Shown piece after piece: positions 1 through 9,829 of a stretch of 64,000 nucleotides of DNA (positions are counted from its first letter, which is position 1; every line of letters starts with the position of its first letter). The stretch spans positions 496,001 to 560,000 of the forward strand of contig JAPMAC010000196.1 in the NCBI GenBank assembly GCA_028671895.1, read 5' to 3'. The DNA comes from Oenanthe sinensis. Its lineage: Eukaryota > Streptophyta > Magnoliopsida > Apiales > Apiaceae. The notes under the pieces were generated by a model, which was not told the origin of the DNA, ran no database searches, and worked only from the letters and a program-made list of their open reading frames with translations. A program made the translations under genes and the position numbers.

Positions 1-2921
1 TCACTATCAAATTTTCACTACAATAACATCACTCACCTGCTTTAACCATTATAATAACCAAACATAAAAGCAGTGACCCCAAACCAAATACATAACTCAA
101 GTTATAGTCTCAGGAAACGAACTTAAAATATTAATAGTTATTACAAACCAATGTATCCTCAGGATCTCACACTACTAATATAACTTCCACATGATGTTAC
201 ATTAGAAGTAAACATTAATCCAAGATCTATTGTCACATTACATATTTTTCAACAAGTCTAGGATTCTAATCTGGAACCCCGTCTTTCTTGCACCATTTAT
301 CGAAGTCCGGAACCTGACTAGCTCAAGCTCGAAGCTTCCTGTTCCTTAACATAATACCCGAGGTAGACAATTCATAGTCATCTCTTTCTGCAAGATATAA
401 GATTTACAAAAAGCAAGAATGAGCCAAAGAATGCTCAGCAAGTTATATATATCAGAATATTTCAAGGAAAAGGTGATAGCCATAATTATCCCAACTGGAT
501 ATTCAACAATAAAGTACATAACTAGCAATCTAATTGAAGATGTATAGCCAGTTATATCTCGACAATAAATGACTCAAGATTCACGATGCAAGAAGATATT
601 CACAACAATAATGCAGTTCACGTTACTGCAATACAACAATTTAAGTTCATAATTTTTGAGACTGACAGTATCAATAACTTAGCACAATGGCCTCAATCAC
701 CGAGTACCATTCGTTTGGGTACCAATAAGCAAGCAGATCAATATACTGCGAAAAGAATGAATGAAAGTTCATCAATTCCCATTAACACTACCAGTAACTT
801 AGCACCATGGCTTTCGTTATAGTGTAGGAACAGTGAAACTGATATATGCGAATAAAACAGTACTCAAAAACAACCAACCAACTCAGAGTGGATTACATTC
901 CCGTTGACACTATCGGTAACTCAGCACCTAGGCTTTCGTTACAGTGCAACGTCAAATTCCAATTGGAAGAAACGGGATTAACTGGAGATTTTTCCAACGC
1001 CTTATTGTACTCGATGATCAGTCGCATGTACAATCGACATTTCGTCATTTTCTCTAATAGTAGAAGGACAACCCCTTATCGGGACGTCACCCTAGGCAAC
1101 TCATGGGCCTTTAATTACGGCTGGGTCGTGCGTCCCCGACCTCTTACGCAACTTTTACTCCAGTCCCTGATGAATACTTTAAAAATCATCAAAACTAGAA
1201 GGAAATTTAATCAAACCTTCTAGAATAACAACAATCCACTCTAGGATTTCAATCAACTGTTAAGGAAAAAAATTCAATACCACCTTCCAGAACAACAACA
1301 ATCCACTCTAGGATTTCAATCAACAGATAAGGAAGGGAATTTAATACAACCTTCCAGAACAACACAACAATCCATCACAGGATTTCAATCAACAGATAAG
1401 GAAGGGAATCTAATACAACCTTCCAGAACAACACAACAATCCATCACAGGATTTCAATCAACAAATAAGGAAGGGAATTTAATACAACCTTCCAGAACAA
1501 CTCAACAATCCATCACAGGATTTCAATCAACAGATAAGGAAGGGAATTTAATACAACCTTCCAGAACAACTCAACAATCCATCACAGGATTTCAATCAAC
1601 AGATAAGGAAGGGAATTTAATACAACCTTCCAGAACAATACAACAATCCATCACAGGATTTCAATTAACAGATAAGGAAGGAAATTTAATACAACCTTCC
1701 AGAACAACACAACAATCCATCACAGGATTTCAATCAACAGATAAGGAAGGGAATTTAATACAACCTTCCAGAACAACTCAACAATCCATCACAGGATTTC
1801 AATCAACAGATAAGGAAGGGAATTTAATACAACCTTCCAGAACAACTCAACAATCCATCACAGGATTTCAATCAACAGATAAGGAAGGGAATTTAATACA
1901 ACCTTCCAGAACAACACAACAATCCATCACAGGATTTCAATCAACAAATAAGGAAGGGAATTTAATACAACCTTCCAGAACAACTCAACATACCACACCT
2001 CAAGCCAAAAATATCAGCCAATATTATGAAAATATAACCAAAAATCAAATGAGCAACTCTTGCATTTCTATGACCAATCAAGCTTGTTATACACTACCCA
2101 TAACATATACAAGCTATAACAATCATCATCCAAGCCATAGGAACTCAAAAATCCAAGAAAACAATTTTTCAATTTTCGATTTTACTGTTCATTCGCAGCT
2201 TCTATGGATCATAAGTGAAGATTTCATGGATGGAATGAAATGAAATCAAAGACAAGCGTAGTAGGAATTGGTACCTTCAATTTGAGCTATTAAGCGCAAG
2301 AAACGGTGAATAAATGAGCAAGAACGAGCAAGCCAAGTAATTTTTCTCCTCTCCCCCTTCTTCCCTTCGGTTGTGGCTGTTCTTGAACATGAATAAATGA
2401 AGAGCACAAACTGATTTTTGTTTGGTGTGTGGTGGAAGCCCGATATTTAATAAAGTTTGTGCGGTAATCGCGTAATTTCCCGATAACGTTTTAATCCCTC
2501 GTTATCGTACTCTTTTCTTTCGTCCCACCTAAGTTTTAAAAACTTAAAATCTCATATTTATGATTCTAATATATTTTAGAATCATTAAATTAATACTCTT
2601 TAATTGTTTCGAGAATTTACGAAACAATTCTCCGAGTAAACACTTTTCACTTACACCATTTCTCAAATTCTGTTAGGACTTCCATCCGGACTTCAAATTC
2701 ATTATGTTGCACCCAAAAATAATTATAAGTCCTATCTTGGTTGCATATGCTACCGTAGCACCGATACGCATATTTTCGAATATCCCGTATATTAATAATA
2801 CGGTCTCACATTTCAAGTACCTTATGAAGGAAATAAATCCATCAAATCATTCATTCATAAAATGAAAATTTTTATCCAAAAATCTTAATAACCTCAAGTG
2901 TCAAAATTTCGGGTTATTACA
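1..2921 (-). mobile_element. G0: Ty3/gypsy LTR (left end outside window)
   Basis: The sequence aligns along its length with both LTRs of element G; window base 1 corresponds to about 37 bases inside that LTR. The right end is the same GGGTTATTACA terminus, after which copia element A integrase sequence starts. Bases 2922-2926 (ATCGG) should be the right copy of the target duplication. Compared with the G LTR, roughly 3 kb between the minisatellite and the right third is missing. No internal region is visible, so it may be a solo LTR or the 5' LTR of an element reaching left. Short reading frames here are also found in the other LTR copies and are not genes. Confidence 0.88.
1196..1990. repeat. 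69-bp minisatellite inside gypsy LTR G0
   Basis: About eleven to twelve head-to-tail units with a 69-base period, measured from successive GGAAGGGAAT starts at 1331, 1400 and 1469. Each unit contains AATTTAATACAACCTTCCAG and CACAGGATTTCAATCAACAG. The first units are the most diverged. The same array occurs in both LTRs of G, but only about two units are seen in S1. Confidence 0.93.
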
Positions 2922-3540
2922 ATCGGGGTCAACTTTCATCACATAAGCCGGACATCCCCAAATCTTAACGTGCTTAAGACTCGGTTTCCTTTCTTTCCAT
3001 ATCTCATACGGAGTTTGAGGAATAGATTTGGAAGGCACCTTGTTCAATATATATGCTGATGTTTCCAATGCATAACCCCAAAGTGATACTGGAAGATCTG
3101 TATAGCTCATCATGGATCGAACCATGTCCAACAAAGTTCGATTTCTCCTTTCGGATACTCCATTCAACTGGGGAGTGGCCGGAGGAGTCCATTGAGAGAC
3201 TATACCATTTTCTTTGAGATAATCTAGAAACTCGCCACTTAAGTATTCACCTCCTCGATCTGATCGAAGGGTTTTAATACTATACTTGGTTTGTTTCTCT
3301 ACTTCATACTTATATTCTTTGAACTTTTCAAAGGCTTCGGATTTGTATTTCATCAAATACACATATCCAAATCTAGATCGATCATCTGTAAAAGTAATGA
3401 AGTATGAAAATCCACCCATGGCTTGCGTGGACATCGCCCACACACATCTGTATGTACCAATCCAAGCAACTCCGCAGCTCTTTCTCCATGTCCATTAAAT
3501 GGAGATTTGGTCATTTTGCCTAACAGACAAGACTCGCATG
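2922..3540 (-). pseudogene. Element A integrase fragment
   Basis: Integrase inserts the cDNA copy into chromosomal DNA. The minus-strand frame shows the retroviral integrase core: GGFSYFITFTDDRSRFGYVY, then TLRSDRGGEYLSG (second catalytic Asp) and NGVSERRNRTLLDMVRSM (region of the catalytic Glu), then the WGCPAYV stretch after the core. A frameshift near 3430 separates the core from the upstream HTDVCG and C-x2-C zinc-finger part. The C-terminus ends at the G0 junction, and the open frame continues into LTR sequence only by chance. It cannot encode a complete integrase. Confidence 0.88.
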
Positions 3541-3544
3541 TAGG

Positions 3545-4093
3545 TTATGATTCAAAATCAAAAGGTTCTAGTAACCCTTCCTTATGCAATGTCTTAAGTC
3601 TATTTTCACTAATATGACCAAGTCTGCAGTGCCACAAGTAGGTGGGATTTTCATCATCTCTTTTTCTTTTATTACTATGTTCAATTTGAAGTAAACTATG
3701 TTCTACGTCACATACATAGAAACCATTATTTAAAATACCAACACCATAAAGAACATTATTTCTAAAAATTGAACATTTATTATTCTCAATAACAAACGAA
3801 AAACCATCCAAGTCTAACATGGGAATAGAAATAATATTCCTCACAATTGAGGGAACAAAATAACAATTATCCAAAATAATAGTCTTGCCCGTAGGCATAA
3901 GTAAATCAACCGATCCTACAGCTACATCATCAACTCTTACTCCATTGCCCATACGTAGGATCACCTCTTCTTCTTCAAGAGTCTCACTTCTCCTTAGTCC
4001 CTGCAATAAATTGCAAATGTGAGAACCACAGGTGGTATCTAATACCCAAGTTGAAGTTTGATTAAGTGACATATTTAGTTCGATCATGAACAT
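3545..4093 (-). pseudogene. Element A aspartic protease and pre-integrase region
   Basis: The protease matures the copia polyprotein. The frame has WVLDTTCGSHIC where an aspartic protease active site (D-T/S-G) is expected; the third position reads Thr instead of Gly, so activity is doubtful. The following GNGVRVDDVAVGSVDL and the ILDNCYFVPSIVRNIISIP strand fit a copia protease. The pre-integrase His motif is in YLWHCRLGHISENRLKTLH. A TAA at 3545-3547 ends the frame just before the CESCLLGK zinc-finger half. Upstream it is in the same frame as gag, separated only by one TAG at 4127-4129. Confidence 0.85.
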
Positions 4094-4126
4094 ACTTGAA
4101 GCAGAAGCGGTAGTCTTACCACCCTT

Positions 4127-4923
4127 CTACTTCTTCAATTCTGCCAGGTAAGCCTTAAAGTTTCTCTTCCAGTGCCCCACTTTGTTGCAGTGAAAGCAAA
4201 CAGCTTTGCTTTTAGGATCTTCAGCTTTTGGCGGAACTGGCCTTTTCTCACCTACCTTCTTCTTCTTCTTAGGAGGGCTCATCTTCCACTTCTTAGGGTT
4301 AGAGCCTTCACCAATTAGAAGAACAGAACTCTTCTTTGTGGGAAAATTCGACTCAGCAGTTTTCAGCATGTTATGGAGTTCAGGTAAGCTGACATCCAAC
4401 TTGTTCATGTGAAAGTTCACAACGAACTGCGAGAATGAATCTAGAAGTGATTGCAAGACCAGATCTTGACTCAGCTCCCCATCCATGACAAATCCAAGTT
4501 GTCCAAGACGCTCAATCAAATTGATCATCTTGAGCACATGAACATTCACAAATGATCCCTCAGTCATCCTACAACGGAACAGCTCCTTCGATATCTCATA
4601 TCGAGCTGTCCTTCCTGCCACATCATACAAATCTTGTAGATGCATAAGGATAGAGTGAGCATCCATATGCTCGTGTTGCTTTTGGAGCTCATCATTCATG
4701 GATCCCAGCATAACACACTGTGAAACTCTTGCATCATCTATCCAATTACGATACACAATATGTTCATCATTATGTGCATCCTGAGCAGGTTCAGCAGGTT
4801 TAGTACATATTCCTTCTTCTCAATCCTGAGAACAATTCTCAGGTTTCGAAGCCAATCAGCATAGTTGGGACTAGTTAATTTGTGTGCATCGAGCATGCAA
4901 CGGAGTGATAGTGCAGAAGACAT
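4127..4923 (-). pseudogene. Element A Gag
   Basis: Gag forms the virus-like particle. The start chosen is the ATG at 4923 (MSSALSLRCMLDAHKL). The N-terminal NYADWLRNLRIVLR stretch is typical of copia Gag, and the middle holds the capsid-like helical region (YEISKELFRCRMTEGS, LIERLGQLGFVMDGELSQD). A lysine-rich stretch precedes the nucleocapsid knuckle CFHCNKVGHWKRNF, in which the fourth zinc ligand reads Phe instead of Cys. One frameshift lies near 4800. The frame ends at TAG 4127, where Gag and protease would otherwise be continuous. Confidence 0.88.
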
Positions 4924-6653
4924 TATGTATATAGTAAATCTGCAAATAATAAACACATAACAACATTTAGCAAATACTCTATTTCATTATCTAAAACACC
5001 ATATGAATCGGGTCTTTATTCATAAGTGCCTCCCACTATTCTATCTAATTTCTATATCCCTTATTGAAATTAAGCATTCATAATGATAGTGGGATAGGGA
5101 TCCTACATTCCATCACACAACCTCGGCTGTAGCACGGAATGCCATGTAACGTTCAATAGGCAGACAACTCTTGTCAGCTACATCTCATGTTATTCCCTAA
5201 TCTTACTTTAGCCTCTTGAATACTTGAGTCACGGCTGTGACACGACAAACTCAATATTCTAAGTCAAGTCAATCCCAACATCTCGTATAATTAAACTAGT
5301 TTCAAATAGCCCACGGTTGTAGCACGTAACGACCATAAGATTCCAATTCATCATACACATCTCATGTTATAGACAAGTATCTCTTCTTTCGGAAACAACG
5401 CCCTCGGCTGTAGCACGAAACGACAGAGTTTCAAAAACAAGAAATACTTTCTATTAAGTTGGATGGCTATGACCAACACAAGCCCTTTGTGTTTTATGGC
5501 CAATTACTACTTGATATTCTTTATATTTTAGGGGATTATATTATGTTACAATCATAATCATATTATAAAGAGATTCTTTTAGATTGGATTAAATATTTCA
5601 AATCAACTATTGATACTTGGAGTCATCCCAGGCCAGGGGTGGAGCATTGTCAAGAGGCGTCTCTTAATAACCCCCTTTCTTACAGATAGAACATCTGTTG
5701 TTTGACAGAATCATCCTTTCACTTAAGTTGAAAATTCATATTCAATCACGTGTTTCATAAACATAAAAATCTCATGATTGTATTCATAATATGTAAATTA
5801 AGGTCACGAAACAATTTCACTATTCTAGATTGTCTAACATACGCCTTATGTTAATTAAGTTCACCTAAATCTATCATCTCATGATAATTCAAGCATATAT
5901 CACATATATATAATCACGAATAAACATAAGGTAGGCATGTTAAATCATATATTACAACATATAAGCATTATACATCTCTATGTATCACATGGTGTATTTA
6001 AAAGCAACTTAAAACAGTTAAAACTTGTTTTAAAACACTTTTAGAAGTTCTAAATAGTCCGAAACAATTTCAGAAAAATTATTGTAATATACCATTAGAA
6101 CCGTCTCGGAAAAACGAATCCAACGGTATATTACACGCCCCATTCTGAGCTCCCACGCACCCGCAGGTGTCCCGAAAAGTTTCTGACGCATCCCCGTGGG
6201 CGCACGCGCGTCAGGCGCGTGCAAGACACCCTGTCACGCATCTCGGGTATGCGTTACAAGCCAAAAATCCTTTTTTAGCTTGTAACGCATGCGCAGAATG
6301 CGTTACACCTTTTTTTCCCAGATATTATTATTTAATTACGAATTAATTAAAAACAACTTTAAAAATCCATAGTAAATAATCTATTGCTCAAAAAAATATT
6401 TTAAAAATAATTAAATAATTATTATTGCTTTCAAAATTCATAATAAATATTCTACGCATCAGAAAATTATGAAAGATTAACTAGACGATCTACAACACTT
6501 ATAGAACCCAGGAAAATTATCAAAACAATTTTGACGAATAGTATCATATTAATCATAATTAAAACATGATATTGCTTGTATAAATCAAAATAAATACATA
6601 CATGCTCATAAAATTCTGAAACTTGACCACGAATCTATATGCATACAACCTAT
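4924..6653 (-). other. Element A leader between primer site and Gag
   Basis: About 1.7 kb of non-coding DNA between the primer site and the Gag start. It contains four spaced copies of a motif close to CGGCTGTAGCACG (near 5122, 5230, 5311 and 5402), a GC-rich island at about 6120-6240 in otherwise AT-rich DNA, and a perfect 13-base inverted repeat at 6249-6261 and 6278-6290. Retroelement leaders usually hold packaging and dimerisation signals; that role here is an inference. Confidence 0.7.
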
Positions 6654-6665
6654 GCTCTGATACCA
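6654..6665 (-). other. Element A primer-binding site (tRNA-iMet)
   Basis: GCTCTGATACCA on the plus strand is TGGTATCAGAGC on the minus strand, complementary to the 3' end of initiator-Met tRNA. One base separates it from the LTR end at 6667, which fixes the orientation of A and the inner LTR border. Confidence 0.9.
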
Positions 6666-6666
6666 T

Positions 6667-8371
6667 TGAAGGAATTTATGCACCAGCGGAAGCATGGAAT
6701 AATATTTATTTGCATATATTCCTATGTATACATACATATAGATACAAAAACTATTTTATAAATTGAAGAATACCTCGATTGCTTTCCTGCAACAGCTAGA
6801 GAAGATCTTGTTCTTCAATCCTTGCAATCACCCTTCAAGTGTGGACTGCTCTAAAGATATCCACCAAGAATCAAACTAAAAGATGAAGGGGGAGGCTAGA
6901 GAGAAAATTAGGGTTGCCTCCCTTTTAAAATATTTCTCACAAATATTAGGATTCTTTTTATTAGGGTTTATAATCCTATATTTATAGGCAAATATCTCAG
7001 CTGAGATATTTTCTATAAATATCTTATTATTAATTCCCTTTTTAATTAATTAATCTTATTAATTAATTAGTTAATGATTAAAACTATTTTAATCATTAAT
7101 TCCTTTTTCTAAACTCTTTTAGAAAATTATTCTCTCTTCATATTTAATTACATTAATTAAATATTTAATTAATAATATTAAGATCTTATCTTAAATAATT
7201 AATAATCAATTAAATCTCATTTAATTAATTTATAAAATTTGCTAAGTAATTATTTATTTCATAAATAAATAATGACTAGCTATTATTAATTATTCCTTCA
7301 TCTATAATTTAATCTCTTTTATGGTGTGACTCTTTAGGTTCAATATTAAGCCGGTAGTAGAAATAAATAATAATAAATATTTTATTTATTATTTATATGA
7401 ATTCTATTAATTCATTAAATATAATTAATCTGATTAATTATATTTATTCTACATCGTGAGTGATGCTTCTCAACATATTGCGACTATCCAGATAATACGA
7501 AATCATTGCTTAGAATACTTAGAACCTGTCAGTAATTAGTTACCGTACAATTAATTCCTTCTACCCTTCAATATCCCGATTAAATACAACGCATGGAACT
7601 CGTGTCAAGCCTATCTAATTTAATCATATGATTTCTTATTCATAATGCAAAGTTCCTTTTAATGCAAATTAGAAACTCTTTCTAATTTCATTCACTCAGG
7701 CCAGAGATTCCTGAACTTGCATATCTAAGAATAACATAGGATATTCACTTCCTTTACTGGAAGGGGCAGATCCTTTATTGATCCGTTAACTATCTCCATA
7801 GACAAATCACTATGCCCAGAATGGACCTAATGAATGTCCTAGAGACTAAGGACTAAACCAAAGCATAAATCATTGTGTACGAGATTACTCTAACGATCTC
7901 AAGTCTAAGGATACTTGTACAACCATTTACTTAATAAACAACTATCGACACGTGAGTAAACTGCATTAGTTGTTCTACTTATCGAGTCATGTTCAGTGAA
8001 CTTATTCCTTAATAAGCACCTACATACTAGATATAGTGTCACCACACAAATGTCTATGAGAACAGACATCCTCCTAAGAGAGCTAGCATAGTATGTACTG
8101 ATCTTTACGGATTTACCAATTTCCAATTAGTTATCCTATGATCAGGAGCTGTTTAAGTCTAAAGCTATTATCTTCTAGATCTCATTATTACAATCTCATT
8201 ATAATTCTAGAAGCTTTGCTCTAAATTATGGAACATCTTATTTAATACACTTCAAATAGATTAAGCCCATAACATAACAAATAAATACTTTATTATTATC
8301 AAATGAAATTAGATAAGAGTAGCAGAAAGTTTTTCCTAACTCATCATACATGATTGGTTTTAGGTCAAACA
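6667..8371 (-). repeat. Element A 5' LTR
   Basis: About 1.7 kb, very AT-rich, without a convincing ORF. The inner end begins TGAAGGAATTTATG next to the primer site. The outer end is either TTAGGTCA (8367) or GTCAAACA (8371); both give a TG start on the minus strand, and without the partner LTR I cannot choose. Long runs of TTAATTAAT-type palindromes fill 7010-7450. Confidence 0.78.
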
Positions 8372-9056
8372 CTTTCAAAGGGAACTTCTAGAAGAATCAT
8401 GGAGAATCAGAGAAAAAAGACAGATTCAAGAAAAGAGAAGATAAAGATGGAAAATTAAAGACTATTGATAAATCAAAACTCAAGTGTTACAAGTGTAATA
8501 AGATGGGGCACTTTGCTATTGAATGTTGAAACAAGAAATCTGGAAAAGCACTAATCACATCAAAGAAGGATTGGATGGATTTCTCAGACTCCGAAGAAGA
8601 AACCAATTATGCACTCATGGCAAACACTGATGCTCCTATCCTAAACTCTGATAAGGTACCAAACTCTGTCTTCCATATTAATACTGAAGATATCCATGAA
8701 TTAAAGTCTTTTCTTAGAACTTTGCATGTTAGCTTTAAATCATAATCACTTGGGAATGAAAGATTAAAATCTGAAATAGAAACTCTAACTACTAGGAATG
8801 ACCTTCTTGAATATGAAAATTCACATATTCTTAGCACTAAGAATGACTGTCAGAATGCTATACACATTCAAACTCAGTTAGAAATACAAGTTGAATATTT
8901 AAAAACTGATTTAGTTAAAGAAAAAGAGACTTTCAGAGTTTGGACAAAATCTGGCAAGAGAGTCCAACAAATTCTTTCTAATAAGAATTGGACTTCTGCC
9001 TTAGGTTATGAATCTGATAAGGATACACACACTAAAACACACACAAAAGGAATATT
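8372..9056 (+). pseudogene. Element D Gag, middle part with zinc knuckle
   Basis: The frame starts at the junction with A in lysine-rich Gag sequence and gives a complete CCHC nucleocapsid knuckle, CYKCNKMGHFAIEC (ligands Cys, Cys, His, Cys all present). The next codon is TGA at 8527-8529, in a context suggesting CGA to TGA change. After it come WMDFSDSEEETNYALMA, which matches the same place in B Gag (DSDSEEFINLALMA), then the element-specific NSD motif, a second stop (TAA near 8745) and a helical, coiled-coil-like stretch (NERLKSEIETLTTRNDLLEY). It is cut at 9056 by C. Confidence 0.87.
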
Positions 9057-9121
9057 TGTAAAGCATAATGTAACGTAGTATGTAATAGTGATAATGATAA
9101 CTCAACTAAGAAACAAAGACA
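9057..9121 (+). repeat. Element C left LTR, first 65 bases
   Basis: The start of the C LTR up to the insertion point of B. It matches 39433 onwards (TGTAAAGCATAATGTAAC). The last five bases, AGACA, are the left copy of the B target duplication. Confidence 0.9.
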
Positions 9122-9829
9122 TGTTATTCCTAAGAACAATGTCAATATTTGGAGAAGGGGGGTTGAATACAAATATTAAAACTTTTTGCTTCTTTTAATA
9201 TTTGTTCTTGATGTTTGATAGATTGACAAAATATGTTTGAACAAACAACAACTGAAAATTAAAGTGAAGAAAGAGATTTAAAAATTACTGATGGATTGGT
9301 TTTTCTATCAGTTTATATTTTTGCTCAATGTTCCTAGGTTAAAAGAAAACCTAGCTTCATTTTTACAAGGTTAGAAAGAATCAACTGATCTTACAATATG
9401 CTCTGAAGCTTGAACATTTGATTTTAGAAATATTGTCTAACTTCTATATTTTCTAACTATGCTGCTACACTTGTTTATATACTACAAGTGTATTTTACAA
9501 TTCCTATTCTAGGATTGTTTCTATCTGTCTCTCTTTTTCCTTTTTCCTTTTTAGGAAAACAGACTTGAAAGAAAGCTACTGATTGAGTCTTCACAACCAC
9601 CCTAGGCTCTCTTCCATAGGTTTGCTTTTGTTCTCTGGATCTATAACTGATAGTCTTTCTGTGTTGTCACAATCAATTAATAATTTGCTGTTAAGCATAT
9701 CAATTGATTCATCCTTTAATCCATCAACTGATATTCTTCTTCGATTGATCTTAACATCCATCGATTGATATGGAATGACTTGTCGATTGATAAATGTTAT
9801 CAATCGATATATCAATCGATGGGTCTACA
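9122..9829 (-). repeat. Element B 3' LTR, outer part
   Basis: Matches the right LTR from 25597 (TAAGAACAAT...) with a few percent differences. Nine extra bases (TGTTATTCC) lie between the target duplication and the shared sequence; they may be the true LTR terminus, lost from the right copy together with part of the primer site. Nested perfect inverted repeats lie at 9758-9822. S1 is inserted just after, at 9830. Confidence 0.88.

Larger units (their letters stand above)
2922..8371 (-). mobile_element. Element A: Ty1/copia, 3' part cut off by G0
   Basis: Read on the minus strand the order is 5' LTR (6667-8371), tRNA-Met primer site (6654-6665), long leader, gag, protease and integrase. At 2921 the gypsy LTR G0 interrupts the integrase; reverse transcriptase, RNase H and the 3' LTR must lie left of the window if they survive. 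The right end borders D gag codons in mid-ORF, so A most likely inserted into D. Its target duplication cannot be checked because the left end is absent. Gag and protease differ clearly from B, C and D, so it is another copia lineage, which I do not name. Confidence 0.85.

Noticed and set aside
846..1223. 125-codon frame repeated at 44827 and 54164
   Set aside because: It lies in the LTR on the strand opposite to the element and is repeated only because the LTR is repeated; no domain is recognisable.
1196..1990. Regular array resembling a CRISPR
   Set aside because: Units are adjacent 69-bp tandem repeats without unique spacers, inside a plant gypsy LTR, and recur in two other LTR copies.
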